From the NCBI GenBank assembly GCA_947474225.1, contig CANJHS010000025.1, positions 1 through 43,315 on the forward strand: DNA of 43,315 nucleotides, given 5' to 3'. The notes under the pieces were generated by a model. The model saw nothing but the letters and a program-made list of their open reading frames with translations. It was not told where the DNA came from and did not search any database. This document shows, piece by piece, positions 32,441 through 41,375 of the stretch (position 1 is the first letter of the stretch; the number at the start of each line of letters is the position of its first letter). This DNA comes from Roseiflexaceae bacterium. GTDB taxonomy: Bacteria; Chloroflexota; Chloroflexia; Chloroflexales; Roseiflexaceae. The position numbers and the translations under genes were made by a program.

Positions 32441-33902
32441 ACAGTTCCCGCACCTTCGAATCATAGATGTGACACCCCATTCGAACAACACGAGCACAGA
32501 AATAACGCGCGCGGCGTTGGAGCGTATTGCCGGAGATGATAATCGCGCAGTGCTCGAAGTAAACCCAGATGCACACATCTACGCCGAGCAGAGTGCAGCA
32601 CGGTACGCTGCAGGCACTCCACTGAGTCCGTATGATGGGATTCCCTTGCTCATCAAAGACAACATCGACACAGGCGATCGCTTGCAAACCACAGCTGGGA
32701 GTGCTGCTTTGTTGTCGACACGGGCGAACGGGGATGCTTTCCTGGTAAAAAAGCTCCGTGCAGCGGGTATACATCCCATTGGCAAAGCAAATATGAGTGA
32801 ATGGGCAAACTTTCGTTCAATGAAATCGAGCAGCGGCTATAGCACACGCGGAGGACAGTGTCTAAATCCGCATGACCCGTTGCGTTGTCCGAGTGGTTCG
32901 AGCTCGGGTTCAGCCGCGGCTGTGGCGGCAGGTCTGGTGCCGGTGGCTTTGGGAAGCGAGACCGACGGATCAATCATTTCGCCTTCCGCACGCTGCGGCG
33001 TGGTAGGAATCAAACCCACGGTCGGCCTCGTGAGTCGAACAGGAGTTATCCCCATTTGTGCAAGTCAAGACACCGTTGGCACGCATGCGACCACAGTTGC
33101 AGACGCAGCGGCAATACTCGCAATTATTGCCGGTGTTGACCCTCGTGATCCTGCAACGCATGCGATTCCGCATGGCCTCATCGAGTCGCTCAAACAAGCT
33201 GCTACGAAACCGCTCAATGGAATGCGTATTGGCTACGTGACTGCGGACTATAGCGGGTATGACGGGCGAATCGATGCACGGATACGCACGGTGGTTGCGT
33301 TACTAGAAGCAAGTGGTGCAACGATCATTCGTGATGTGGTCATCCCGCATGTATCTGAGGTACGCAGCAATGAAGCAGAATACTTGGTCATGTGCTACGA
33401 ATTCAAACTGCAATTAAATGCGTATTTGCGCACCCGTACTCCAATACCAGGGATGGAGGATGTGGCGGTACAAACACTCGCCGACGTTATTGCGTTCAAT
33501 AATGACCATCCCAATCCCGGATTTTCATTCGATCAAGCAATTCTCGAACGTGCCCAGTCGCTCACGGATGCAGATACGCAACGATACCTCTTGGCACGCA
33601 AGTGGTTACGCCAACACGCTGCCGTCGAGGGCATCGATGCAGCACTCCAATCCGCAACTCTCGATGCAATAATCGTCCCTTCCGGAACGCCTGCTTGGCT
33701 CATCGATCAAGAACATGGCGACCCAACAACACCCAGTGACAGCACCACCATGGCAGCATGTGCAGGTTACCCACTCATCACCGTACCAATAGGGTTGGTC
33801 GATAATCTCCCTATTGGGGTTACCCTCATGGGAACAGCATGGAGCGACGCAACATTGATTCGTATTGCAGCCGGCATTGAACGGTGCATCGCAGAGGAAT
33901 AA
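32433..33902 (+). CDS. Amidase signature family enzyme
   Basis: 489 aa from the ATG at 32433, which has a perfect AGGAGG six bases upstream and overlaps the exporter stop. Catalytic Ser-cisSer-Lys triad regions are present: Lys in GIPLLIKDNIDT, Ser in PSGSSSGSAAAVAAG and the nucleophile region GSETDGSIISPSARCGVVGIKPT. It hydrolyses a C-N amide bond; the closest simple label is amidase (GatA-like, but not part of a gatCAB set here). No signal peptide. Coupled to an exporter and a peptidase, so an amino-acid amide or N-acyl substrate is plausible. Confidence 0.92.
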   Translation: MSKQFPHLRIIDVTPHSNNTSTEITRAALERIAGDDNRAVLEVNPDAHIYAEQSAARYAAGTPLSPYDGIPLLIKDNIDTGDRLQTTAGSAALLSTRANGDAFLVKKLRAAGIHPIGKANMSEWANFRSMKSSSGYSTRGGQCLNPHDPLRCPSGSSSGSAAAVAAGLVPVALGSETDGSIISPSARCGVVGIKPTVGLVSRTGVIPICASQDTVGTHATTVADAAAILAIIAGVDPRDPATHAIPHGLIESLKQAATKPLNGMRIGYVTADYSGYDGRIDARIRTVVALLEASGATIIRDVVIPHVSEVRSNEAEYLVMCYEFKLQLNAYLRTRTPIPGMEDVAVQTLADVIAFNNDHPNPGFSFDQAILERAQSLTDADTQRYLLARKWLRQHAAVEGIDAALQSATLDAIIVPSGTPAWLIDQEHGDPTTPSDSTTMAACAGYPLITVPIGLVDNLPIGVTLMGTAWSDATLIRIAAGIERCIAEE

Positions 33903-33906
33903 CACC

Positions 33907-35084
33907 ATGGTAGACCGCATTCTGTCAGAACTTCATCAGGAACGTATTGTCGCGATTGCACAGCACATTATTGCCATTCCTTCGGTAACAAATGCAGAGC
34001 ACGCAATGAGTGACTATACGGCCCAATTCCTACACAACCTCGGATTTTCAGTGACTCGTTTAGCAGTAGCAGAATCTGGCGATACGATTGTTGCAACGTA
34101 CGGTTCAGGTGACCAGGCGGTCATGTTGAACTTCCATCTCGATACATTTGATGTTTTTGTAGGATGGGAATCAGACCCGTTCATACCAGTGATTTCTGGC
34201 GACCGCATGTATGGCCTCGGGGCACATGACATGAAGGGCGGTGCCGCTTGTGTGCTGGCAATTGCTGAAGCGCTGGTAACATCGGGTGTGCAGCTGCCTG
34301 GTAGAGTCATAATCAGTGCAACCAGTGACGAAGAGAATTGGTCACGCGGGGCACATGTTATGCTCGCGAGCAATCTTCTCCATGGTTGTGTCGCAGCACT
34401 GGTGCCCGAGCCATCCAATGCAGGCACGTTGACCATTGGTCAACGTGGCAGACACGTTTTTCACGTGCAATTTTGGGAAAAACCGTGCATGCCGCCTTTG
34501 GCGGTGGCATCAATGCTGCAGCAGATGCGGCGCGATTTGTTGCGGCCGTCGAAGAACCTGGTGCAATTAATCTGGGATGGAGCGACCAATTTGGACTCGC
34601 TGGGACATGTAATGTCATCGGTATCCAGAGTGGCGGTACTATGATACTCGTTCCCGAGGTTGCAGATGTGTGGATTGATCGGCACATTTTGCCAGGAGAA
34701 ACACTTGCACACGCACAATCACAGATTAAAGCCGTTCTCAACGCTACGGTTCGCCACAGTCGGTGGGAACTCACTGTCGATGAGCGGCCTACTCCCGCTC
34801 CTGGACCCTATATCGTGCCACCCACATCGTCGCTCGTAGCGGCGATGCGCACTGCCCTGCAGCAGGAATACCACCAAGAGATAACGCTCGTCCTCGGCCG
34901 TAGTGTGGCAGACACCAGTCATATTGCTTTTCATGGCGGAATACCGACCGTCATCTGCGGTCCTCAGGGTGGCAACACCTGTGAAGCAAACGAGTGGCTC
35001 GCAATCGACTCACTGTTACCTACAGCTCGTGCGATGGTTCGTGGCATGGTTTCTTTACTCGACAGTCCCTATCGTAAGGAATAA
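33907..35084 (+). pseudogene. M20-family metallopeptidase, frameshifted
   Basis: An M20 (ArgE/DapE/CPG2-type) enzyme split over two frames. Frame one runs from the ATG at 33907: metal ligands H77 and D79 in NFHLDTFD, D108 in GAHDMKGG, the catalytic E142-E143 in TSDEEN and E in VPEPSNAG. After GRHVFHVQF it goes out of frame at the TTTT of 34471-34474. The right protein, LGKTVHAAFGGGINAAADA, continues one base back and runs to the TAA at 35084, with late metal His in DTSHIAFHGG. One extra T would restore a 392-aa protein of normal length. Either a recent mutation or a homopolymer sequencing error. Start has GAGG nine bases upstream, 4 bp after the amidase. Confidence 0.88.
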
Positions 35085-35087
35085 CTG

Positions 35088-35711
35088 ATGACATGGAAGA
35101 GCCCGGAATTGCACACACACATCGGCTCATTGGTCAGCATCGAACCTCTCGATGCTGCCCGAGATGCACAAGAACTCTATGCGGCAGGGCACCAATCGAG
35201 CAAACACTTGTATACGTGGCAGTATCTGCCATATGGTCCGTTCAACGACGTTGCTGCATTCCACAACTGGTTACAGTTGCAACAACTTTCCACGGATCCT
35301 CTCTTCCACACGGTGCGTGAGAAGCGTAGTGGCCGCGCTGTAGGTATAATATCCATCATGAGTATTGTGGCAACCCATGGGCGAGCAGAATTGGGTCATA
35401 TTTGGTATGATGTGGATGTACAGCGGACTGCAATTACTGCCGAAACAGCGCATCTCATGCTCACGTATCTGTTCGACACACTTCGGTATCGCCGGGTTGA
35501 ATGGAAATGTGATAATCGCAATCTTCGCAGCAAGGCTGCTGCAATCAGACTGGGATTTCAATATGAAGGACTTTTTCGTCAACATTTGATCGTCAAAAAT
35601 CAAAATCGTGACACAGCCTGGTTTTCTATTATTGATGCGGATTGGCCTGTTATTCGAGAACGTCAGCGCGCGGAATTAGTGCCTGCTCACCCTGCACCAC
35701 CAATGCGGTAG
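35088..35711 (+). CDS. GNAT N-acetyltransferase (RimJ/RimL type)
   Basis: 207 aa. Acetyltransferase fold with VREKRSGRAVGIISIMSI, AELGHIWYDVDVQRTAITAETAHLM and VEWKCDNRNLRSKAAAIRLGFQYEGLFRQH, which is the pattern of the protein-N-terminal or metabolite acetyltransferase group (Acetyltransf_3). AAGGA seven bases before the ATG, which lies 3 bp after the peptidase stop. In context with an M20 deacylase-type enzyme and an amidase, a small amino compound is a possible acceptor; inference. Confidence 0.88.
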   Translation: MTWKSPELHTHIGSLVSIEPLDAARDAQELYAAGHQSSKHLYTWQYLPYGPFNDVAAFHNWLQLQQLSTDPLFHTVREKRSGRAVGIISIMSIVATHGRAELGHIWYDVDVQRTAITAETAHLMLTYLFDTLRYRRVEWKCDNRNLRSKAAAIRLGFQYEGLFRQHLIVKNQNRDTAWFSIIDADWPVIRERQRAELVPAHPAPPMR

Positions 35712-35724
35712 AAGGATTGCAACG

Positions 35725-36864
35725 ATGACCAAAGTACCATTCAACAAACCATACATGACCGGCAAAGAGCTCGAATATATCTCTGATGCATATACGCTTG
35801 GAAAGTTGTCCGGGAATGGGAAATACACAAAACTCTGCCACAATTGGCTCCAGCAACAGACCTCTGCTGACAAAGTCCTCTTGACTCACTCTTGTACTTC
35901 AGCCCTCGAAATGGCGAGTATTTTGTGTGACCTTCAACCTGGCGACGAAGTAATTATGCCTTCGTACACATTTGTGTCGACCGCGAACGCTGTCGTTCTT
36001 CGCCATGCTATCCCGGTTTTTGTCGACATCCGTCCTGACACCTTGAATATCAACGAACATCTCATCGAAGCTGCAATTACCGCTCGCACGAAGGCGATTA
36101 GTGTGGTCCATTATGCAGGCGTCGCTTGTGAGATGGATACCATTATGGAAATCGCCAAGCGGTATAACCTCAAAGTTGTGGAAGACGCTGCGCAAGGCTT
36201 TATGTCTACTTACAAAGGACGGGCACTCGGGAGCATTGGGCAATTTGCGGCAATGAGCTTTCATGAGACCAAAAACGTCATATCCGGCGAAGGTGGTGCG
36301 TTGTTCGTCAACGACCCTGCGTACAGCGAATTAGCAGAAGTCATCTGGGAAAAAGGCACCGACCGCAGTAAATTCTTCCGTGGGGAAGTCGACAAATACA
36401 CGTGGCAACACGTCGGCTCTTCTTTTCTGCCCAGTGAGTTAATTGCGGCCTTTTTGTGGGCTCAACTCGAACAGGGCAATCCCATAACACAGAGTCGGCT
36501 CGACGTATGGGAATATTACAATACCGCATTTCAATCGCTCGAAGACAGTGAACACCTGCGCCGCCCTGTCGTTCCTGCAGAGTGCGGCCATAATGCACAT
36601 ATGTACTACCTCATTATGCCGACACACGATTTACGCGATCAAGCCATGGAAGAACTCAAAAAACTCAATATCAATGCTATCTTCCACTACATCCCACTAC
36701 ACAGTTCACCAGGTGGCCTACGATATACGCGCACGCATGGATCGATGGATGTGACCGATTCTCTCAGTGGGAGACTGTTGCGGCTTCCACTCTGGAATCA
36801 TATGCCGCAGAACCTCTGGGCAGAGGTAACTGCGGCTGTTGAAAAAATCGTCCAGACGTATTAA
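35725..36864 (+). CDS. wecE: WecE/RffA-type sugar aminotransferase (DegT/DnrJ/EryC1/StrS)
   Basis: 379 aa PLP enzyme, probably dTDP-4-amino-4,6-dideoxygalactose transaminase. VPFNKPYMTGKELEYISDA and GKLSGNGKYT at the start are WecE-like; PLP is held by D154 in VVEDAAQGF and K183 in SFHETKNVISGEGGAL; the end carries HYIPLHSSPGG. Works on nucleotide sugars in the cytoplasm. Last gene of the operon, 13 bp after the GNAT gene and convergent (14 bp gap) with a polysaccharide deacetylase. No other dTDP-sugar genes are nearby. The specific substrate is family inference. Confidence 0.88.
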   Translation: MTKVPFNKPYMTGKELEYISDAYTLGKLSGNGKYTKLCHNWLQQQTSADKVLLTHSCTSALEMASILCDLQPGDEVIMPSYTFVSTANAVVLRHAIPVFVDIRPDTLNINEHLIEAAITARTKAISVVHYAGVACEMDTIMEIAKRYNLKVVEDAAQGFMSTYKGRALGSIGQFAAMSFHETKNVISGEGGALFVNDPAYSELAEVIWEKGTDRSKFFRGEVDKYTWQHVGSSFLPSELIAAFLWAQLEQGNPITQSRLDVWEYYNTAFQSLEDSEHLRRPVVPAECGHNAHMYYLIMPTHDLRDQAMEELKKLNINAIFHYIPLHSSPGGLRYTRTHGSMDVTDSLSGRLLRLPLWNHMPQNLWAEVTAAVEKIVQTY

Positions 36865-36878
36865 ACATCTTTCCATCG

Positions 36879-37700
36879 TTATTTTGCGGCGTCCAACGTA
36901 TCCACCACATCTACCATGCGGCGAAAATGGACATTGCCTTTGCTTACGCACGTGTCGATAAACTCGTCGAGCATGTCAATGCGATGACCTCGACCAATCA
37001 CCTGCGGATGCATGGCAACGGTCAAAATACCGTCAGTGGTTGTGCGGTGCATGTATGCAAAATCTTTGTTCCAGATTTCGAGGACTTTACTCGGTGCTGA
37101 AGTACCATTCCGATACGGGCTAAAGTTAAACTGGAAGTGCACCCAGTCATCGAACTCGAAGCAGAATGGAATCTCCCACAAGGTTGCTTCCTTCCCACGG
37201 ATTAATGGCGTGTCGCGTGTCACGGAATCACCTATCCGGGGATGGTAGGCACGAAAATCATCTGCCATGAGGCTTGAGTCATAGCGAAAGCCATATTCTT
37301 CGAGCAATGACAACGTTACCTGCGAGAAATCTGCCGACGGTGAGCGGAAGCCCTGTGGTTCGACGCCGATGCGTCGCAATGCCGCAAACGCACGCTCCAT
37401 GTCTGCGCGTTCTTGATCAGGTGTTTGTTCGCTCGGATCCACATGGGCATAAGAATGGTGAGCAACCTCATGTCCATCTGCCAAAATTGTATCGACGACT
37501 GCTGGGAATGAGTCAATGGTGTGACCCGGCACAAAAAATGTCGATTTGATCTTCTTGCGGCGTAGCAATTCGAGGATGCGTGGAACTCCAACTGTTGCAC
37601 CATATTCTCCACGCGATAACATCGCTGGCGTCGTCTGGGGATACCCAAACCAAACCGACATTGCATCAAAATCAAACGTCAGACAAACAGTACTGGTCAT
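36879..37700 (-). CDS. Polysaccharide deacetylase (NodB-fold)
   Basis: 273 aa from the ATG at 37700 (GGGAG seven bases upstream). Carbohydrate esterase 4 signatures: TFDFD with D10 and D12, the metal motif H82-S-Y-A-H86, and the Arg/Pro motif GFRSPSADFS. No signal peptide, and the overall layout (WFGYPQTTPAMLSRGEYG) is closer to the PuuE/allantoinase-like and cytoplasmic deacetylase group than to secreted chitin deacetylases. Substrate unknown. Divergent from ada over 87 bp. Confidence 0.88.
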   Translation of the reverse strand: MTSTVCLTFDFDAMSVWFGYPQTTPAMLSRGEYGATVGVPRILELLRRKKIKSTFFVPGHTIDSFPAVVDTILADGHEVAHHSYAHVDPSEQTPDQERADMERAFAALRRIGVEPQGFRSPSADFSQVTLSLLEEYGFRYDSSLMADDFRAYHPRIGDSVTRDTPLIRGKEATLWEIPFCFEFDDWVHFQFNFSPYRNGTSAPSKVLEIWNKDFAYMHRTTTDGILTVAMHPQVIGRGHRIDMLDEFIDTCVSKGNVHFRRMVDVVDTLDAAK

Positions 37701-37787
37701 GTGGATTCTCCCGATGCAGTGTGCAAGGATTCGCACGAACTATCGCCTCTTTGCGAGTAGCATTATCATACTGCAAGGAGAAAAAGT

Positions 37788-38837
37788 ATGAACCTCGATG
37801 CCAATCAATGTTGGGACATTATGCAACGGCGGGATTCAAGCTATGATGGAGTCTTCTTTGTCGGCGTACGCACAACCGGCATCTACTGCCGTCCGTCGTG
37901 TAGTGCACGTCCCTTACGCAAAAACGTCGATTTTTTTCAAGACAGCGCAACAGCACGTGCCTCCGGGTTACGGCCTTGTCTCCGCTGCCACCCCGATGAC
38001 ATTCTGCCCGAAACTGCACTGGTACATGCCGTATGCGCCTATATTGATAGTCAACAACAGCCGCCCACCCTCGCCGCAATTGCTGAAGCAGTGACCTATT
38101 CTTCTTTTTATGTCAATAGAATATTCAAAAAACAGACAGGGATTACCCCGCGACAATACGCAGCAGCGCGCCAACAAGAACGTCTCTCCGGTTTATTGCG
38201 GAGTGACTCATCATCGATCACGACCGCAATACTCGACGCAGGGTATGCCTCTGTGGGCAATGCCTACTATGCACAACCATTTGGCATGTCGCTACGCGAT
38301 GTGCGGCGTGGTGGGGCAGGCCTGCACATTGACTATGCACTCATCGAAACGACCTATGGTCTGTTGTGTGTGGCACAGACCACTCGCGGTATCTGCAAAG
38401 TATTTTTCGTCTCCAAACTCTCTGATGCAACGACGCAGCTGGATGCCGCGTTCCCCAAGGCGACGTGTGAGCATCGACCAGAAGCACTCACCGATGTACT
38501 CGAGGCAGTGCAATCGTTGACAAACGACCATGTCGCTCACACCGAAATTCGTTTGGACATCCGCGTCACTGCCTTCCAAATGCGTGTCTACGAAGCACTG
38601 CGACGCATTCCCATTGGTAGTACGCGTACCTATCAGAATGTCGCTGACGAGATTGGGCAACCCCGATCAACGCGTGCCGTTGCACAAGCATGTGCCCAAA
38701 ATCCCCTCGCCGTCATCATCCCTTGTCATCGCGTGGTGCATCGTGACGCGACACGCGACGGATACCGCTGGGGAGTAGCGCGGAAACAAGCACTCCTCGC
38801 AGCTGAGCGCATACACATGCAGGAGGCAACTGAATGA
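37788..38837 (+). CDS. ada: Ada: DNA methylphosphotriester and O6-methylguanine repair, regulator
   Basis: 349 aa, same layout as E. coli Ada (354 aa). N-terminal Zn domain with C34, C38, C64 and C67 (GIYCRPSC, RPCLRC); C34 is the expected methyl acceptor from phosphotriesters. Middle AraC-type helix-turn-helix (AAIAEAVTYSSFYVNRIFKK). C-terminal methyltransferase with active C313 in IIPCHRVV. Self-methylated Ada activates the adaptive response. AAGGAG seven bases before the ATG. No clear Ada box seen upstream. It overlaps the next gene (ATGA). Confidence 0.96.
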   Translation: MNLDANQCWDIMQRRDSSYDGVFFVGVRTTGIYCRPSCSARPLRKNVDFFQDSATARASGLRPCLRCHPDDILPETALVHAVCAYIDSQQQPPTLAAIAEAVTYSSFYVNRIFKKQTGITPRQYAAARQQERLSGLLRSDSSSITTAILDAGYASVGNAYYAQPFGMSLRDVRRGGAGLHIDYALIETTYGLLCVAQTTRGICKVFFVSKLSDATTQLDAAFPKATCEHRPEALTDVLEAVQSLTNDHVAHTEIRLDIRVTAFQMRVYEALRRIPIGSTRTYQNVADEIGQPRSTRAVAQACAQNPLAVIIPCHRVVHRDATRDGYRWGVARKQALLAAERIHMQEATE

Positions 38838-39499
38838 CGCAGCGCGTACTGATTACTGGCACCGCCCGCAATGTCAACAAACACCTTCAGGCGGCTTTTC
38901 TTGCCATTGGTGCACAGGTGTATTGTATCGATAGCATGCCTGCGACGATGCACCCCCTTTCACACCCACTCGACACCAGCACATGGGCTATGTACCGTTC
39001 CTTCCCTACGTCATTTGCCCAAGCCGAAGCAACGATGGGTGGGATCGATACACTTGTCAATATTGGCGTACACCATACATTAGCGCCTCTGCCCGTCACG
39101 AATGCCGAACAATTGCACGCCCGCATTGCCGCATACACGGGAGCAATAGGAATCAGTTGTGCGGCAGGGATTCCGTTCCTCCAACGCCAACCTGGCAACA
39201 AAAGCATGGTCAATATATGGCTCCCCCCGACCGAGACCGTGGAAACACCGGATACGTTTGCCCAGAATGATTTCATTGACCTGATAACGACCCAGACGAA
39301 ACAACTCGCACATGCTCATGCACGAGCTGGCATTTTGGTGACGACGCTCGTGCAACACGCGGTGACAGGATACGACACACATGCAGAAGCTTCCCAGATT
39401 CCCGCATGGGTGCTATTTTTGACATCGGGACAGACTATGACAACGAACGGCAACGTGATTCACCTGGGTCTTGAACCTCACCGCCATACTTCAGCATGA
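38834..39499 (+). CDS. Degenerate SDR-fold protein, coupled to ada
   Basis: 221 aa. SDR fold without catalytic residues: the nucleotide loop is TGTARNVNKHL (Gly-rich pattern lost), NNAG is replaced by NIGV, and the Tyr-x3-Lys site is absent (FIDLITTQTK in that region). It aligns by eye with the intact SDR at 40662-41375: QLHARIAAY...GISCAAGIPFLQR against QLHAQMAMN...YCCQAAIPQMLER, and IPAWVLFLTSG against IAAWVAFLASA. So it is a decayed paralogue or a non-enzymatic binder. ATG overlaps the ada stop with AGGAGG upstream, hence translated with ada. Function unknown. Confidence 0.78.
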   Translation: MTQRVLITGTARNVNKHLQAAFLAIGAQVYCIDSMPATMHPLSHPLDTSTWAMYRSFPTSFAQAEATMGGIDTLVNIGVHHTLAPLPVTNAEQLHARIAAYTGAIGISCAAGIPFLQRQPGNKSMVNIWLPPTETVETPDTFAQNDFIDLITTQTKQLAHAHARAGILVTTLVQHAVTGYDTHAEASQIPAWVLFLTSGQTMTTNGNVIHLGLEPHRHTSA

Positions 39500-39669
39500 G
39501 AGCGGAAGATTTGAATCACTGTGTATACGCAGATTCTTCGGAGCGGGAGGATGCTCGTCTGTTAGGACACACCCACGGCTGCAATGCCTGAATTCACTTT
39601 TTCAGATGATATCGATATTGACAGTGCCGGCATTCAGCGGTGAGCTGCGATGCCGAATGAGGAGGAACG

Positions 39670-40473
39670 ATGCGGATTTCTAGCTTATTTATCTATCCCA
39701 TTAAGAGTTGTCGTGGCGTGAGTGTTTCGGTGGTGTCCGTACAGGACATTGGGTTGGAACACGATCGGCGATACATGCTCGTCGACCCGGGCCATACGTT
39801 TTTGACGCAGCGTGATGCACCCGAAATGGCCCGTATCGCTGTATCGTCGGCAGGGACGGGGTGGAGCGTGAGCACGGCGGATAACGGAGTTTTCCAATGG
39901 GAGCCACGACAACAAGGACAGCAGTTTTCGGCACAAATCTGGAAGGACCAAGTATTGGTGATTGATCAAGGCGATGATGTCGCAGAGTGGTTTTCTCATG
40001 CTCTGGGAAGGCACTGTCGACTAGTCGGGTTTGCCCCACAGGAACGGCGTCTGGTGGACCAAACATATGCAGTGTCTGCTTCTGATGCGGTGAGTTTCGC
40101 AGACGGATACGCGTCACTGCTGGTCACGGAAGAATCGCTCGCCGAACTCAACACACGCACATCCGCACCAGTGCCGATGGGACGATTTCGTCCCAATATC
40201 GTGGTGAGTGGAGCCAGCGCGGCCTGGGAAGAAGACCATTGGCGCGATCTGCGGGTAGGCGGACTCCACATGACTGCGGTCAAACACTGTGCACGCTGTG
40301 TCATGACTTCGACCGACCAAACGACAGGCGAACGCCAAGCAGAACCACTCAAAACGTTGGCGACGTATCGTCACATTGGTCATGGAGTCATCTTCGGGCA
40401 AAATATCGTCCATCGCGAAAAAGGGGTCATTCGGGTCGGCGACTCGGTAACCGTCACTTCACGCATCGTATAA
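39670..40473 (+). CDS. MOSC-domain protein (YcbX/mARC-like)
   Basis: 267 aa. N-terminal MOSC_N beta barrel (SSLFIYPIKSCRGVSVS, GLEHDRRYMLVDPGHTFLTQRD) and a MOSC domain with the conserved Cys in KHCARCVMTSTDQTTG and the late GHGVIFGQNIV. Such proteins bind molybdenum cofactor through that Cys and reduce N-hydroxylated compounds when paired with electron donors; the C-terminal ferredoxin domain of YcbX is missing. GGAGGAACG directly before the ATG. The 170-bp gap upstream shows no gene. Confidence 0.9.
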   Translation: MRISSLFIYPIKSCRGVSVSVVSVQDIGLEHDRRYMLVDPGHTFLTQRDAPEMARIAVSSAGTGWSVSTADNGVFQWEPRQQGQQFSAQIWKDQVLVIDQGDDVAEWFSHALGRHCRLVGFAPQERRLVDQTYAVSASDAVSFADGYASLLVTEESLAELNTRTSAPVPMGRFRPNIVVSGASAAWEEDHWRDLRVGGLHMTAVKHCARCVMTSTDQTTGERQAEPLKTLATYRHIGHGVIFGQNIVHREKGVIRVGDSVTVTSRIV

Positions 40474-40661
40474 CTGACAGATTGCGTGCAGCAGCGGTAT
40501 CATACGGGAGGCATAGGTATCTGTGTGGACAGCGTTTTTGCTCACGCATATTCCGGATGTGGCGCAAGTAAGCTGTAGCAGTAGAATACGCACCAACGGA
40601 TCCCTTTGACCACTACACGTTATCTGGCAGCGTACCATCGTGGCCATAGAAAGTCGCACGC

Positions 40662-41375
40662 ATGACACCCAGAGCTGTCGTCACCGGAGCAGCACGCGGA
40701 ATTGGCCGCGCGATTACCGAATCGCTCGTCGCTGCAGGATTCCACGTCTATGGCATAGACCTTCGCGAGTTGCCATACGAACATCCACACGTCATCGGGA
40801 TGCACTTTGATTTGACCAATCAGGCTGCTGTGAAGCAGTGTTTTGCCAACATACAGCATGACGGTGGCGGGATCGATGTACTCGTCAATAACGCAGGGGG
40901 CTGCGTGATGGAAGAATTCCTCGAGACCACAGCTGACCAACTCCACGCGCAAATGGCGATGAACTACGACAGCGCATTCTATTGCTGCCAAGCGGCAATC
41001 CCGCAGATGCTCGAACGTCCAGGAATCAAAAAAATCATCAACATTTCATCAAACGGTGCCTATAACTTTGACGTGTTTGACCCAGCGCCCTATCGCGCGA
41101 GTAAAGCAGCCATCGACACGCTGACCAAACATCTGGCCCGCAAATACGCAAATCAAGGAATTTGCGTTAATTCGATTGCACCTGCGATGACACGCACGGA
41201 TCTCTTCGATGTGGTCAGTCCAGATGTTTTGGCCCAGGCGTTGGCAGCAATGCCCATGGGTACCCCCATCGAGGCACCGCAAATCGCCGCCTGGGTGGCG
41301 TTTTTGGCATCTGCAGCTGGCGATTGTTCCAGCGGTAACGTCATTATCCTCAACAAAGGTCGTGACGTTCGTTAA
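40662..41375 (+). CDS. Short-chain dehydrogenase/reductase
   Basis: 237 aa classical SDR: VTGAARGIGRAI for NAD(P), NNAG at 77-80, and catalytic Ser129/130, Tyr144 and Lys148 (PYRASK). D33 after strand 2 (YGIDLRE) favours NAD(H) over NADP. The substrate is not readable. Ribosome site weak. The stop overlaps the convergent hydrolase stop in a shared TTAA. Paralogue of the degenerate SDR at 38834-39499. The 188-bp gap upstream (40474-40661) shows no gene and no clear promoter. Confidence 0.92.
   Translation: MTPRAVVTGAARGIGRAITESLVAAGFHVYGIDLRELPYEHPHVIGMHFDLTNQAAVKQCFANIQHDGGGIDVLVNNAGGCVMEEFLETTADQLHAQMAMNYDSAFYCCQAAIPQMLERPGIKKIINISSNGAYNFDVFDPAPYRASKAAIDTLTKHLARKYANQGICVNSIAPAMTRTDLFDVVSPDVLAQALAAMPMGTPIEAPQIAAWVAFLASAAGDCSSGNVIILNKGRDVR

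Noticed and set aside
34471..34474. Programmed -1 frameshift in the M20 gene
   Set aside because: No X-XXY-YYZ heptamer in the right phase and no obvious downstream structure; a simple indel is more likely.
39500..39669. Promoter at TTGACA (about 39618) before the MOSC gene
   Set aside because: No acceptable -10 box at 16-18 bases; left uncalled.
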